From Pascua guehoae (lineage: Eukaryota; Basidiomycota; Tremellomycetes; Trichosporonales; Trichosporonaceae), in NCBI GenBank assembly GCA_001600415.1, contig BCJX01000015.1, forward strand, positions 65,382 through 129,381: a stretch of DNA of 64,000 nucleotides, given 5' to 3'. The notes beneath the pieces are model-generated. The model saw only the letters and a program-made list of their open reading frames with translations, was not told the DNA's origin and searched no databases. Below, one piece after another: positions 10,672 to 24,299 of the stretch. Both the position numbers and the translations under genes were made by a program. Position 1 is the first letter of the stretch. Each line of letters begins with the position of its first letter.

Positions 10672-13061
10672 GGAAGTTCGTCCGGCGGGCGATTGGAGTG
10701 GCAGCTACTCGGTGTAGGTGGAGGACTGGGTCAGCCGTTGTGACTGATAATTTTTATTGCCCTTTTAGCGCCGAACAACCCCGGTAGTGGTTGTCGGTGG
10801 CTTTGTCTGGACCTCGGGTGAGGAAAAGGGGGGGGGGGGGGGGGGGGGGCAGGAAAGGCTGCTCGCTGGTCGACGCATTGGTCAGAAGTCGGTGTGGGTT
10901 TGGGTGGGTGTTCAAAAGGCGGCGGGCCTGGATCTGTCAGCAATAGCGTCAAGGAGGAGGTAAGGGCAGAGAAACGGACGCGTTGCCTATTGAAATGTAA
11001 CAAGCGAGGGGAGTTAGCCCCTCACAGTTTCTTCACGACCTGTAGACCGTGCTGGAAGTTGAGGAGTCGCAGAGTGGAGAAAGCTTTCCACCCTCCTGCT
11101 CGAGTACCATGTCGCTGAAAGGGATCACATGACGCCCGACGCGGGGGCATGCGTCGAGGGCAATCACCTGTGCCACTTGGCACAGCAGTGGAGCATGGTG
11201 CATTAGGACGGGCGGTTGGCGTCAAGGACTGTGCGGGGAAGGTGAACGGTGGCGGCGGGGCGGTCCCAAAAGGTCTCTTCGGTGGCGAGGTCCAGTGGGC
11301 GTGGCCTGGACGGCGGGCAGCGACGACTGCTAACTTGCTGCGGTGATGGTTGGCAGTGTAGACGCGTCGACACGACGCTTGCCGACATACTGGTGGGTGA
11401 CTACAGCCCTTTAGTTTCCTGTGAGAATTTGCTCGAGTACGTGGCGATCAAGGTATTGGCCACACCCCTATAAATGTTAGATGAATGTAAACGCGTCGAA
11501 AAATACGATGCGCGAAACGGGACAAACCTCAGGACCCAGGGAGACGCTGTCGGTATTTGTGTTGGTGGGATTTGACTCCTCTCGGTGGAATGTTAGTGTG
11601 TGGGATGAGAGTAGTTTGTTATCTTAATAGTGTGAGTATGATGAGGTGAGATGACCATCGAGGAAGGTCGTGAGTGCATGGAGTGTGGTGAGGTGAGTCG
11701 AGTTGTGTCCAAGTGTAGTTTGTTCTTCTGTACAGCCTCCGTCATGAAGGTATGTTGGTAGTGCAGGGCGAGACTGAATAACCACTTCGGACAGACATCT
11801 CAGCGGCATGAACGCGTGCATGCCTTGACATCCCGTGGTCTGTCGATGAACCTGTATAACGGAGGCCGTACAAATAGATGTGCCCAATGACCGCGTACAC
11901 CATCAGGAGCTTGGGCCCTGAATAGCCAACTGTTTTGTATCTCCAAGGATGTCGTGAGCAATGCAGGTGAATGATTAATTGTGTGAGCACAGCACCTTCC
12001 TCCACGGACGTGGCAACCTTGGCACTGGACCAGAAGTCACCGACTTGACATTTATCTGTGATGGAATTCTGCTCAGCGGTGGTGCCATTCATGAGAAATT
12101 AACGGTCGCCATGCTTCGCAATATTCCTCGTCAGGTATGGATAACGATATGGCGGCCGGGTCTTCGCGCATGGGGTGAGTATGCTTGAGGTCTGAGTTTC
12201 CTTCGTCTGTTGTAGGTGGGTGGATGTGCAACGCCAATTGTTGCTGATGCAATGACGTCGATATCAAGGCTGAACCTGGAAAGCAAAACAAGGGTATATC
12301 ACGTGACAGTGTTGGGAAGAGAATATTTTTGGCCATAACGGAAAAGGGGTTGGTATGGGTAGGAATTTCAACAATAGTTTTTGCAACACTGCGGTCCTTC
12401 GGTACCACAGTCCACATGCAGGAACAGTCTTGCGTGGAAAAAGAATGTCGAGGTAGATGCAAGTGCAGGCTGCTGTGCACGGTATTGTGGTACTGCAGAT
12501 GAGCGGTGAATATTTCTTTGTGGCACGTTCGCCCACTGGAAAACTGGCACTGCTGGCTGTCAACCATGGCTCCCACGCATCGGCCATAATTTTCCTTTGG
12601 TCTTCTGCGACAAACCTGAAAGAGGTTCAATCCCAAGCAAAGCATTGGATGTGCTCGAACGGTGGAGAAAAATTACGTAAAATATGGACCATGGTCGGAT
12701 GCGTCGAAAGTATCGGCGTTAAGACTCTCGCCCTTGGCAACGCCGACCAGCCAAAAGCAGCGGCCAGTCAGGTTTGACTGGGGAAGCGGTGGCATTTCCT
12801 TCCGTGTGCAGTGGGCCCTGAGCCAAGGTCAGACTGGCAGGCTGTGGGTGGCCAGGCAGTCCGTGGGTGGTGGGACAACCAAGTGCTTCTCGTCAACGTC
12901 CTCTTGCTATCCGTCAAGTCCAACAAGTGAGTCCCGACGCCGACCACCTCGATCCCATCGCCGAGCTCTACATCTCCCGCGACCGAAAGACGATCGCCCG
13001 AGTGCCCGAGTGCCCCCCCGAAACCGATTTCCCCCGCGCAGAAGTTCTAACAAAACCAGAA
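10672..13061. other. Gene-poor region with 22-base G run
   Basis: No gene is supported over 2.4 kb. Bases 10828-10849 are an uninterrupted run of 22 G. From about 11450 to 12700 composition is visibly more AT-rich than the flanking genes, and open frames there show no codon bias. The last ~250 bases before 13062 are the likely promoter and 5' UTR of the ribosomal protein gene. Confidence 0.4.
10828..10849. repeat. Homopolymer G(22)
   Basis: Twenty-two consecutive G residues are directly visible. The true length is uncertain, as sequencers often misread such runs. Confidence 0.9.
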
Positions 13062-13910
13062 ATGCCGACCCGCTTCTCGAACACTCGCAAGCACCGCGGC
13101 CACGTCTCGGCCGGTCACGGTCGTGTCGGCAAGCACCGCAAGCACCCTGGTGGCCGTGGTCTTGCAGGTGGCCAGCACCACATCCGGTAAGGTTCTCGGC
13201 GTTGTTTGTGCGTTGCTGACTTTGCAGTATCAACATGGACAAGGTTAGCGTCGAACGGAGGTTGGATGGCGGTGGAGGGGGATTTGGTGGCGGATAGACG
13301 ATTTTCGGCGGCGGAGAGTGGAGGTCCGGTGGAGGTTGAGATTGCGGAGGCCCCGAGGACGCCGAGGACCTTGCTCGCCATCGCTGGGCAGCTGGAGATG
13401 GAGAGGGAGAGAGGGGAGACTGTGACGATTCGAGGAGGAGGATGTTGGGGGACTTGGTCCTGCCGACCTCCTCTTGCGGCTGTGACTCCTGCTAACCCTT
13501 CAGTACCACCCGGGTTACTTCGGTAAGGTCGGTATGCGCCACTACCACCTTCTCAAGAACCACTACTACCGCCCCACCATCAACATCGACAAGGTGAGAG
13601 ACCCACCAGAGAGTGTCGAAAATATTTTCGTGGACGAGCGCAAGACGTCTTCGCCCACATCTTCGGCACTCTCTAGCCCTTCCCTCGCGCAGAACGAAAC
13701 TAATTCCCCCAGCTTATCTCGCTCGCCGAGGCTAAGGTTGACGCTCCTGCTGGCACCGTTCCCGTCATCGACCTCGTCCACCTCGGCCACTTCAAGCTCC
13801 TCGGCAAGGGCAAGATCGAGAAGCCCTTCATCGTCAAGACCCGCTACGTCTCGGCCAACGCAGAGCGCAAGCTGAAAGAGGCTGGGGGCACCGTCGTGCT
13901 TGTTGCCTAA
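13062..13910 (+). CDS. RPL28: 60S ribosomal protein L28 (L27a, uL15)
   Basis: Four exons, 13062-13186, 13228-13243, 13504-13593 and 13713-13910, encode 142 aa. Introns are 41, 260 and 119 nt, all GT-AG with matching phases. The second exon is only 16 nt. The protein begins [20 protein letters not shown] and continues with [40 protein letters not shown] and INIDKLISLAE, the hallmark eukaryotic uL15 sequence that binds 25S rRNA in the large subunit. The C-terminus [16 protein letters not shown] is complete and the length fits the family (about 145-150 aa). Splicing density at the 5' end is typical of fungal ribosomal protein genes. Confidence 0.97.
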
Positions 13911-14943
13911 GCGCGTCCCGCGTCCTAGGGAATGCGTGTGACAGGGGAGATGTTGGCGCACTTTGCAGTTGGACCCGCGGGGGGACGGTTGCAATGGATG
14001 CAACGTGTACATGACCATGATGGGACGGGAACGGGAAAAAGGGTCTGAAGCGATGTGGACCAGGAGAGAGTTCGAGTGAATGGGACGTCTGGGAGAGTAG
14101 GAGAGCGGGCTAGCGTTCCGAGATGTGCGGCGTTGGAAGGTTGCGGGTTGAGAATCTGTGGCGGTCGATTGCGCTCGTGATGCAGTACAGAGAGCGAGAG
14201 AGAGAGGCTGTCGAACGGGGAGGTCTGCGTCTATCACTCTGATCATCGAACTGTGACGTTCGAGGGAGCTTATGTGCCACTAAACTGATTGCTGAGGTTG
14301 AATGCTGTGGTCATGATGGCCTGGTCATGATGGCCACCACGACGTAGTGATGCCAGGGTGACCACTGAGTTGTGTGGGAGTCCTAGGCGTTGTACTCATT
14401 GTTGGACCACGAGAGAGCACTCCACTGCTTGGTAACCTCAATTGCGCTGTTGATCTGCTCCAGTTCCAACTTGTGACCCAGTAACCACACTGAGCAATGG
14501 ACAGCAGACGGTCACAGACTGGATCCTTAACTCACATGGTAGAGAATTACCTCTTCATGTGTGCACCCCTCTGACGCTCCTTGACGCATAGACGACTCCC
14601 TGCAGCAGAGTGGACCGTCTTCAGCGTCTTGTTCGAGTCAAGCTTCCAGGCAAGCCGTGGCTAACTGTGGTAGACGAGTAGTATTTATGTAAGCCTGTTC
14701 ATCCATGGTCAGTTGCATCCATGCTTTTACAAACCGTTCTGCCGCCTACACAGTCTACCGTACTTGAAAATAGCGACGAAATTGCAGTGGTCGAAGCACA
14801 TACATCAAGGCCACAACATGCCATTCTATGAAAGAAGCCAAGGGGGAGAGCGAAAGGCTTCGCTCTCCCACCTCACAGGGTATACTGGGACGATGGAATA
14901 GACCATGGGTATCACAAAGAGCAAGCCGGGACGCAGACTCCTC
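13911..14943. other. Intergenic, convergent 3' regions
   Basis: 3' flanks of RPL28 and of the cytochrome b5 reductase-like gene. No gene is seen. A perfect 14-bp tandem duplication of TGGTCATGATGGCC lies at about 14305-14333. Confidence 0.45.
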
Positions 14944-16763
<1,820 letters not shown>

Positions 16764-18148
16764 GACGAGTGGTGGTGGTGGTGTGTTGAGTTATAAAGTA
16801 AGAGGAGGGCGCGTAGTGTGGACAACTGAGCAACTGAGCAGCTGATACCTTGGGCACGTTTGTCTCCCGCCGGCCACGACGCCAAGCCTAGCCGTCACTT
16901 GTCCGCGTGTTGTGCAGCTGCTGCATACCCTTTGTGTCAGTCGTTGCGCCACGGCTGAAAGGCGCAGCACTGCATGTCTCTCTGTGAAATTCCGGGCGCC
17001 AGCTCGGTCGCCATACTGTAATTTGCTTCGCACGTATCTCGCCGCCGGCCGCATGTGGGTCCCCACAGGTACCGCCAAGCATTTTGGCCTCGATAGCCTG
17101 AGCCTGTCCTGGAGTGCTTCGCTTGCGACATGTCCCGACGTCCGATTGGTCTGGAAGCAGAATGAGTTGGGGGCCGGGGCGAGAGTGCTCGACGGTTAGT
17201 GGGTGCTAGTTGACCGTGTATGGCAGGTCACCAAGAGAGGCGGCAGATGAGTCATAGTGTATGTCAGTGGCGCGCGCGGAATGGACATGTGCACAAGTAG
17301 ATGATGAAGAGGAGGCTGTAGTTCCGGCAAGAGCACACAAGCGCAGAATAGGATGCAGATATTACGTACTAGTGGGTGGTGTTTCACGCCATTGTTGGCC
17401 AGTTTCGAGTTTGGCATCTCCATGTGGCCGATCAACTCTCGACCACTTCTGATAACAAACATTTTCTTGCCCACCTCGTCTCACGCTGGCTTCTGTCCCG
17501 TTTCTTACGCTTGCCCACCCTGGTCGCACTTGGGCCGGCTTATCTCGAGCCCAAAAGTATCCGTTTGTGCGCTGCTGGTCACCCTTGTGGTGTTCGAACG
17601 GCCACCGAGCCAACCAGGCGAACCCCGATACCGGAAAGACGGTGGCCGAGAGTGGCCGTGCAGACGGGTTAATCTCGCAGTGTTGCTTCTGAGGGTGCGA
17701 GCGTAGCAGTCCTCGTGGTCGCGGCGTGCTGCTAGAGGCCAGTCTGCGTACCCGTGTCTCCCAGCGTATCTGTCCTACCCTCTGCATGTTGCCTACTTGG
17801 TTGGTCGCTGAGGCCCGCACGGCGTGGTGCCCACCCGAACCGGGGGAAGGCTCGGGAGATGGTGGGCTTGCAGAATCGGTGAGATGTGAGATGGGGGACT
17901 ATTTGTCCCATTTCATGGCAGTGTGCTACCGGTGTACAACAGCCGGCTGACGGATGACCCCGACCCCCACACAGGCCTCGCACACCCTCCCGCCTAGGAC
18001 TACACTGGTACATACACCTATAGATCTAGTCGCTCTAATGGTACATTGGCGGCGCGGTGGCTGCCCGCAGCCCACAGCTCGGTCTAGGTACTCGAGCTCG
18101 AGCTGGCTGGAATTCAAGTTCGAAATTCGGCAGGCGCACACGCACGCG
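16764..18148. other. Intergenic
   Basis: 1.4 kb between the reductase start and the 3' end of the coiled-coil gene. A minus-strand open stretch at 17362-17820 has no codon bias or recognisable domain, and I see nothing else to support. Confidence 0.4.
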
Positions 18149-18700
18149 CTACTCGACGTCGGCACTCGAGCTCGAGCAGCTCGAGCTCACGCTACTCGAA
18201 CTCGCGTACGACGATGACGACAGTATACTCTCCGTGCTCTCCCCCTGCAGCCTCGCCATCTTATGCCCCGCATGCGCCACACACCTCGCGACGACCTCAC
18301 ACTCGTTCTCCAGCCCGCCTATGCGCGCCGACCACGTGTTGAGCCTGCTCTCGAGCCGCTCGAGCCGCTCGCTGAGCGCCGCGAACCGGTCACGTCCGGT
18401 ATGCGTGTCGCGGTCCAGGTCGCGCAGCGTCGTGTCCAGCGACATGGCGCGGGTGTGCAGCTCGACCGCGCTGGCCAGGTGGCGCGTCCCGGGCATTGTG
18501 GGGCTGCTCGTCGGCGTGCCCGGAAGTGTCGGCGTGCCCGGAGCCGTGCATGGTGTGCCTGGTGGTGTGCAGGGGGTCGGTGGGAGTGAGGAGCGATGCG
18601 AGACGGGACGCGAAGGGAGCGCGGCGGGGAGCGAGATGGCGCGCGAGTGCGCGCGCTTGCTCGCCGTGCCCGAGTACGAGCTCGAGGGGAGTGTGAACAT
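18149..18700 (-). CDS. Small Ser/Pro-rich coiled-coil protein
   Basis: A single exon from the ATG at 18700 gives 183 aa. The first ~85 residues are Ser/Pro/Thr-rich with repeats of PGTP (TPPGTPCTAPGTPTLPGTPT). Residues ~90-160 form a heptad-patterned helix (LDTTLRDLDRDTHTGRDRFA, LSERLERLESRLNTWSARIG, LENECEVVARCV), and the last ~25 residues are almost all serine. This domain order and the codon bias support a real gene, but I do not recognise the family. The frame stays open upstream of the ATG for another 160 codons without a further ATG, so a spliced upstream exon is possible. Confidence 0.5.
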   Translation of the reverse strand: MFTLPSSSYSGTASKRAHSRAISLPAALPSRPVSHRSSLPPTPCTPPGTPCTAPGTPTLPGTPTSSPTMPGTRHLASAVELHTRAMSLDTTLRDLDRDTHTGRDRFAALSERLERLESRLNTWSARIGGLENECEVVARCVAHAGHKMARLQGESTESILSSSSYASSSSVSSSCSSSSADVE

Positions 18701-19505
18701 GTGTCTGCGTTTGCCGGTGGAGGAAGGTCGTGGGGGAAAGGGTTGGTGTGGGGAAGGCTGCGGCTGCGGCGGGAGGTGCGGTAATGGCGAGTGCGGGGAG
18801 CGTGAGAGGGGCCGAGGCTGCAAGGCAGCATAGGCGGCGCTTTTATGCCCTGTGGCCGAGGCGACGGAGGCGGCGGCGGTGAGGACGGTGGCAACGGTGT
18901 GGTGCTTGCAATGCGATGTGACGCGGTGGTGTCGGCGTGTGTTTGATGAACAATGTGTGATGCGATGCGTGGTACGATGTAGGGTGTTGTGGGGTGCACC
19001 GCCGACTGTGAGAGTGAGAGCCACCGTCGGCGTCGGGTCGGGTAAAAGAGCAATGTGTGTGGAGTGTGTGTATAGTAGTGTAATGCAGCCTGTGTCGGGT
19101 GTGCAGTGCAGTGGGCGCAGTGATGTGGCCCATGTGGGTGGGTGAATGCGGAAGGGGGCGTTATTGTTTCCCCCTGTCCACACCAGTGCTGCTTCACATT
19201 CAACCTTCTTCTTCCTGCTCCATGGTCCTGACCCCCTCTCTCTCTGCCTCTCTAGTCAACCTAGGCCTAGGTTTGGTGCTGTGCGCTCCTCTTGTCTCAC
19301 GTTTGGCCTCGTTACATCGAATTGGACCCTCGACAGCGGTACCCTCTGGAACCCTCGAAACCCTCTGGATGCTGAAAACACATCAATGTTCGGGGCACGG
19401 TCCTCTTTGTTTCCCCTTTGCCACCTCTTCAAACCCTGCCTCTGAACAATCACTTCCATCTGATCCTACTCAACAGCCCAGCTGCTCCTACCACCTGCGT
19501 GACGC
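18701..19505. other. Intergenic
   Basis: Upstream of the coiled-coil gene and downstream of the 2OG oxygenase gene. No supported gene beyond the open frame that continues from 18700. Confidence 0.4.
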
Positions 19506-21520
19506 CTACGCTGGAGTGAGGTCTGTGTAGTGTCGCGCGAGGACGCGTTTGGTAAACTGCCCAAACGTCTCGCCATCGCCGCCAATCACGTCGTCGACGT
19601 CGGGTCTACCGTCAGCATCGCCATCGTCCTTGGCAGTGTCACTTGGATGCACATCCCCCGCGCCACCACTCCAACTGACACGCCGTCCAATGTGGCCCCG
19701 CACGCCAGAACCCCAAATCGTCTAGGTGTTCCGACAATGCGCCCTTTATGGGTTTGGGGGTGCAATTTCTCCCATTCGCACATCCCTCTTTCAATCTCGG
19801 TTCGGAGTGCCACTGTGAGAGTCTGGCCCCCCCTGTTTCGAAAATCACCACACCATTCTGAGAACACCAACGCCCTGGGCAATGTTGCCCACTCTCCCTT
19901 CCCGCAACGCTACTTGCCGAGCTGCCCTTGCTTGTTTCCAAGATTGTTGCCCTTGTTGCCACACTCACTGGAGGAAGAACGCAAACGTCTCACGGCTCAC
20001 GCCGTCCCGCCCCTTGCCCGCTGCGACAAAGTGAGGCGTGGCGACGAGTCTGTCACCCGTGAGGAGCTGGAGTGCCTCACCCATCTGGAACGCGAGGCTC
20101 GTCGGCGGAATAGAGACCTTGACGGGCTCAGTCGTGCCGCGCGCGTAAATGTACAGCCCCGCGCCGTCTTGGGGAGGCGCAATGGGTTTGGGACCTGGTG
20201 CAAAGTACTGCGCCGAGCCTGTGTGTCAGTGTGGGGTCGCGGGTGTCTATATGCGTCGAAGGAAGTCTCTCCGTGTCCGGAAGAGTCATGTTTTGGAACA
20301 CGGGTCGAGGTGTGATACCGCTCACTTCTCTCGCGAGAGCCCCCAGTCCACATGAGCACAGGTGGAAGAGCACTACTCACACAGACCAGTCAGCAACGAG
20401 TGGTCAAGGTGCGTCCCACACGCATCGTCGATAGCCACCGCCTCGGCCTCTCCGTCTGCCGGGTAATAGTGCAGCAGGCGCGCCTTGTTGCTCTGGCTCT
20501 TTTCGATGAGGTGCGCGATACGTCCCGCTGCATGTCAGTATCGACTCGTACCGACATCATAGCGCATCGACTCTCCACGCTTGCACTATACTACCCTGAA
20601 GTCACGCTTCCCCTGGTGGTACTCACCATAGTCGAACCGGTCACATGCGTGCGCGAGCGCAATGCCAACATCGGCAACCAGGCGTCCCAGCCTGTAATCG
20701 TCAGCACCACCGCACAGCTCTCCACCTCGACTATTAGTCTCCACGCACGCCTTGAATGCACTCTCAAACTCGTCCAGTCCCGCAATACCCTCCGGCCACA
20801 CGTTGCCCGCATAGTACTCGGGGTGCGCGGCGCGCTGGGCGTCGGTCACTTTGGGGCGGTCGAGGAGGGGGTTGGCGTAGAATGAGCCCTTGGCCGTGTC
20901 TGGGCGCTGGGGGTTAGATTGTTGGCCACGAGAGCTATGTAGCTAATAGGGACTTGGACGATGGGGGCCGGGGCGATTAGGTAGTGATGGTGAACGTTGG
21001 GGAACAGGCTCCCAAGTTTCACACCCCGGGCAAGCTTGTAAGCCTGTGCGCAGGCGAGGGGTCAAGGATGTGGCATGCATGTAAACAGCCATCCTCAACG
21101 ACTAAACAAGTTCCTACGCTGCACATAACCGCCCAACTCCTCGCAGCCGACACAATAGCACAGCCGGCACTGTCCACAACAAGACTCACCCCATTCATAA
21201 CCTCCTTGCCATGACTCCAGCCAAAGCTATACGTCGTCTCGGGCCTCGCGAGCGTTTCGCGCACGTCGGCGGGCAGCGTCGCAAAGCGGTGTCCGAGGAG
21301 GAAGAGCTTTTCGCGCAGCTGGGGAAACTCGGGCGGCAGGTCTGGGCTGTCAGTCGGGTGCAGGAGGCGTGTTTGGAGCGGATCCGTACAACTCACCATC
21401 AATGACAATAATACCCAACGACCCAGGAGCCGAGCTGAACGCCCTTTCGATGGCGGGACGCAGCGTGTCCGGCTCGTTGATTAGGGTGGTGTACGATATC
21501 CTCACGGGGTCGGCGGACAT
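19506..21520 (-). CDS. 2-oxoglutarate/Fe(II)-dependent oxygenase, isopenicillin N synthase-like
   Basis: Seven exons, 21520-21397, 21341-21190, 20906-20749, 20691-20627, 20527-20381, 20218-19969 and 19605-19506, join in phase to 331 aa, a normal length for this fold. The N-terminal DIOX_N-type region holds YSFGWSHGKEVMNG and HPEYYAGNVWPEGI. The Fe(II) ligands are His and Asp in GTHLDHSLLTGLCSAQYF and the distal His in RLVATPHFVAAG, and the 2-oxoglutarate Arg is in GVSRETFAFFLQ. The double-stranded beta-helix therefore looks complete and active. Such enzymes hydroxylate or desaturate small molecules; the substrate cannot be read from sequence. Intron 6 is 363 nt, long for this genome. The GT90 gene lies 494 bp upstream on the same strand, with no sign of a biosynthetic cluster. 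Confidence 0.88.
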
Positions 21521-22014
21521 GGTGGTGTGCAGAGAAGAGTTGGGGAGCGCGCATGGTTAGAGTGAAGGTTATAAGGGGAACAGAGGGGTGGACCATGTGG
21601 TGATCTACCTCCACATGCGTCCCGGGTCCGTGCACGTCGGAGGTCGGAGGTGACCGACTGACAACCGCCAGGCAGGAAGGCGGGGCACCCAGCCAGCCAG
21701 CCACTGGGAACCAGTGATTTGAGCGGCTTTGTATCCTCAACCCTTCAACAAAGTCAATGTGCAGGTGGATTCCGGTACTTTTCGATACAACAACGGCTTC
21801 CTTTCGACGCATCGCCACGTCCCACAGCACTATCGACTATCACGACTTAACAATGCATCTATCTACAGTTGTGAAACCCATGAAAACCAATGTTCTACAG
21901 CGCCGACCCGCTTCGTCGGCGATTGTCCAACGTGGCACGCACGCCTGGACGGCGGCCACAGTCCGAGGGTATGATTACCCAATGCTACAGCTTGAGCGAC
22001 GACACTCGCCCCGG
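21521..22014. other. Intergenic between oxygenase and GT90 genes
   Basis: Promoter region of the oxygenase gene and 3' flank of the GT90 gene. Nothing else was recognised. Confidence 0.45.
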
Positions 22015-24299
22015 CTACACCTTGAACGACTTGCGGTCGTCCGACATGACACGCCAGTATTCGAGCCACACGAGCATCATGTACGATTGCATGTCCTCGT
22101 TTCTGTGCGTGTTAGTATTGTCGTTTGCGGTTCGCCAGCTCGCTCCCATTCCCTTCCCCTACCCCGTCCCCCAACATATTACACGCTACACTCACCGCCA
22201 GTGCGTGTGCGCAAACTCGCGCCCTTGGCGCGCAATAACCTCAGCCACGTCGTCGTGGCCCTTTGACGAGCCGTCAGGGGCGCCGACGAAAAAGGCCATA
22301 ATGTCGTACATGTCCAAGTAGTCGAAGCGGATCGGAATGTAGTGGAACCAAGGGACCAGGATATCATTGAACCACTCGGGCTGAGGGTTAGCTCCATCCA
22401 CGTGCTCAGCTACATCGCCTGGGTCTCCACTCCCAGGCTCTCCCGGCGATCCCTTTAGGGCCAAGCCACTCACATAGGCAGTATTCTTCAAGACGACATT
22501 GTTGCTGACCAACAGCCGGCGGAAACGCGAGCTCCAGCCGTTGCCGTCCACGTCAACCGCGTACTTGTATGTGAGCCCATCTGGCCCACGAATGGGTTCC
22601 TTGAAGTTAATCTCGCGCGCCATTTCGTCGCACGTCCCGTCTTCCTTGCTGCACTGTACGGGTCCGCCGGCGAGGCCAATGTCAAACCAGCGCTGGTTCA
22701 TTTCCTTGACGGGGTACTCTTCAAGCACGGTGCCCTTTCCCTCATCCGTGCGGTCAATGAGCACGGGGGCCAATGCGTCCGTGTCATTGTTAGCAACGTG
22801 GTGGAGACGCGTGCGCTGAGACTGGCGCCACGGCATTTCCTTGTTGGCATGAAGGCCCGTTGGCGAGCCGCGCCACAGAACCTTGTCGTGGGACTTGTCC
22901 TTCCAGTGCACGAGGGGTGGCTCGGCCCAGACAGCGTCGAGCGGCGGGCCGACGAGGTCGGACTGGCGCAGGCCGCGACATGCCGAGATAAACGGTGCGA
23001 GGTTGACGTTGGGGTTGCGGTGGTCTGCAAGTCCCAAGATGTGCATGTTGCGAATGTCCGTGTTGTAGCACAAGTCAATGTTGCGGTAAAAGTCGGCCAC
23101 AAAGCGCTTGTTGCTCATCGCTGTCTTTTCAGGCTCGTCGTTGAGCACCTCGTCGACGGCAAGGTTCTTGAGCGGGCTCCCGTTGGGGCACGACCAATGC
23201 CGCCCATACGTGAAACGCATCCCCTGCTCGGCCGCATGCAGCTGCGGGTCGGGCCACGTCTTGCCCGACAAGGCGAGCGCCTCGGACTTGTCTTGCACCT
23301 CACGCGTCACCTGCACGCGCGGACCATCGTCCGTGTTGAACATGATGGTGAGCGGAGGGTCCATGTTGAAGAACGCGTCCGGAAAGTAGGGCAGAACGGG
23401 CAGCATGAGCTGGAGCGTGTTGCTGGGCGTTAGTCAACTAGCCACTCGCCGGATTGCTGGATTTCCTTTCCTGTATCCTCTTGGTACTCACTTGCACCGC
23501 CAAGCCCATCCTTTCGGGCCACCAACTTGGACGCGTCCCCGCCCCCGCTCATGCCAATTCTCGGGGAACCATTCGCCGTCCTTGTCACACGCGGTGCCTG
23601 GGTCCCCTTTGCCCTCGGGAACAAATGTGAGGGTGTACCGTTGCTGGGCGTTCTCGTACTGACCAAGACGACTGCGCATGTCCTTGCCGGTGTATGAGAG
23701 GAACTGGAGGAATGGCTTGTGGGCCATGGGGAACAAGGACGGTGCTGCAACCGAGTTGTGCTGTTGTGCAAAGGTAAACCTGCTCGCGTCAGCTGGGTGC
23801 AGCCAGTGGGGTGGTGGCTGGCGCGCCACACGTACCAAGAGTCAAAGCCCAACGGGGCCGACATGTTCCATGCGTCCTCATAGTCGTGGACCGCATCTTT
23901 GAGTGTGCGGATCGAGTCAATGTGCTCGCGAATATGCTTGGCATGCGAGCGTCCCCGCTCTAGGAGCCTCTCGACGGGGTGCCTGTCCGCGTTGGACGCG
24001 TCGAACACGACCTCTCCAATGTCGTCGACTTCCAAGCCCGGGTACGCAAAGTCTTGGTGTGGTGACCAGAGCGGGTGATGGGGGAGGGGCTTGCGAGGTG
24101 GCGGCGCGTACGGCACCGACGCAGCACCGTCGTGGTACACGCCGGCATTGTCACTATAGTCGTGTTCGCCCCATGGCGTGTTGGGGACGACTGGTCGGCT
24201 CGGCGAGAGGTGGTGGCCGCCAGAGAACACGGTCAGGTGCAGTCCGTAGAAGACGACGGCCAGCACCAAGAGGGTGATGTATCGATTGACGCGGGGCAT
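22015..24299 (-). CDS. GT90 (CAP10-like) glycosyltransferase
   Basis: Exons 24299-23836, 23779-23492, 23422-22474, 22380-22196 and 22102-22015 encode 657 aa. Introns are 56-93 nt. Residues 7-27 (YITLLVLAVVFYGLHLTVF) are a signal anchor, giving a type II Golgi membrane topology. The luminal part carries CAP10/GT90 motifs: KVLWRGSPTG, the nucleotide-sugar region YKYAVDVDGNGWSSRFRRLL, SNNVVLKNTAY, and DILVPWFHYIPIRFDYLDM followed by DIMAFF. GT90 members in Cryptococcus include Cap10 and the beta-1,2-xylosyltransferase Cxt1, which build capsule glucuronoxylomannan and glycosphingolipid glycans. A xylosyltransferase role is therefore the best guess, but subfamily assignment needs a tree. The last 29-codon exon (NEDMQSYMMLVWLEYWRV) completes the family C-terminus. 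Confidence 0.9.

Noticed and set aside
11742..12645. Overlapping minus-strand open frames in the AT-richer stretch
   Set aside because: The translations show no conserved pattern, and the frames overlap each other without splice logic.
14230..14710. Possible solo LTR downstream of RPL28
   Set aside because: No matching direct-repeat partner, terminal TG/CA pair or target duplication could be found.
17362..17820. 152-codon minus-strand frame between the reductase and coiled-coil genes
   Set aside because: No codon bias, no domain and no splice-consistent extension.
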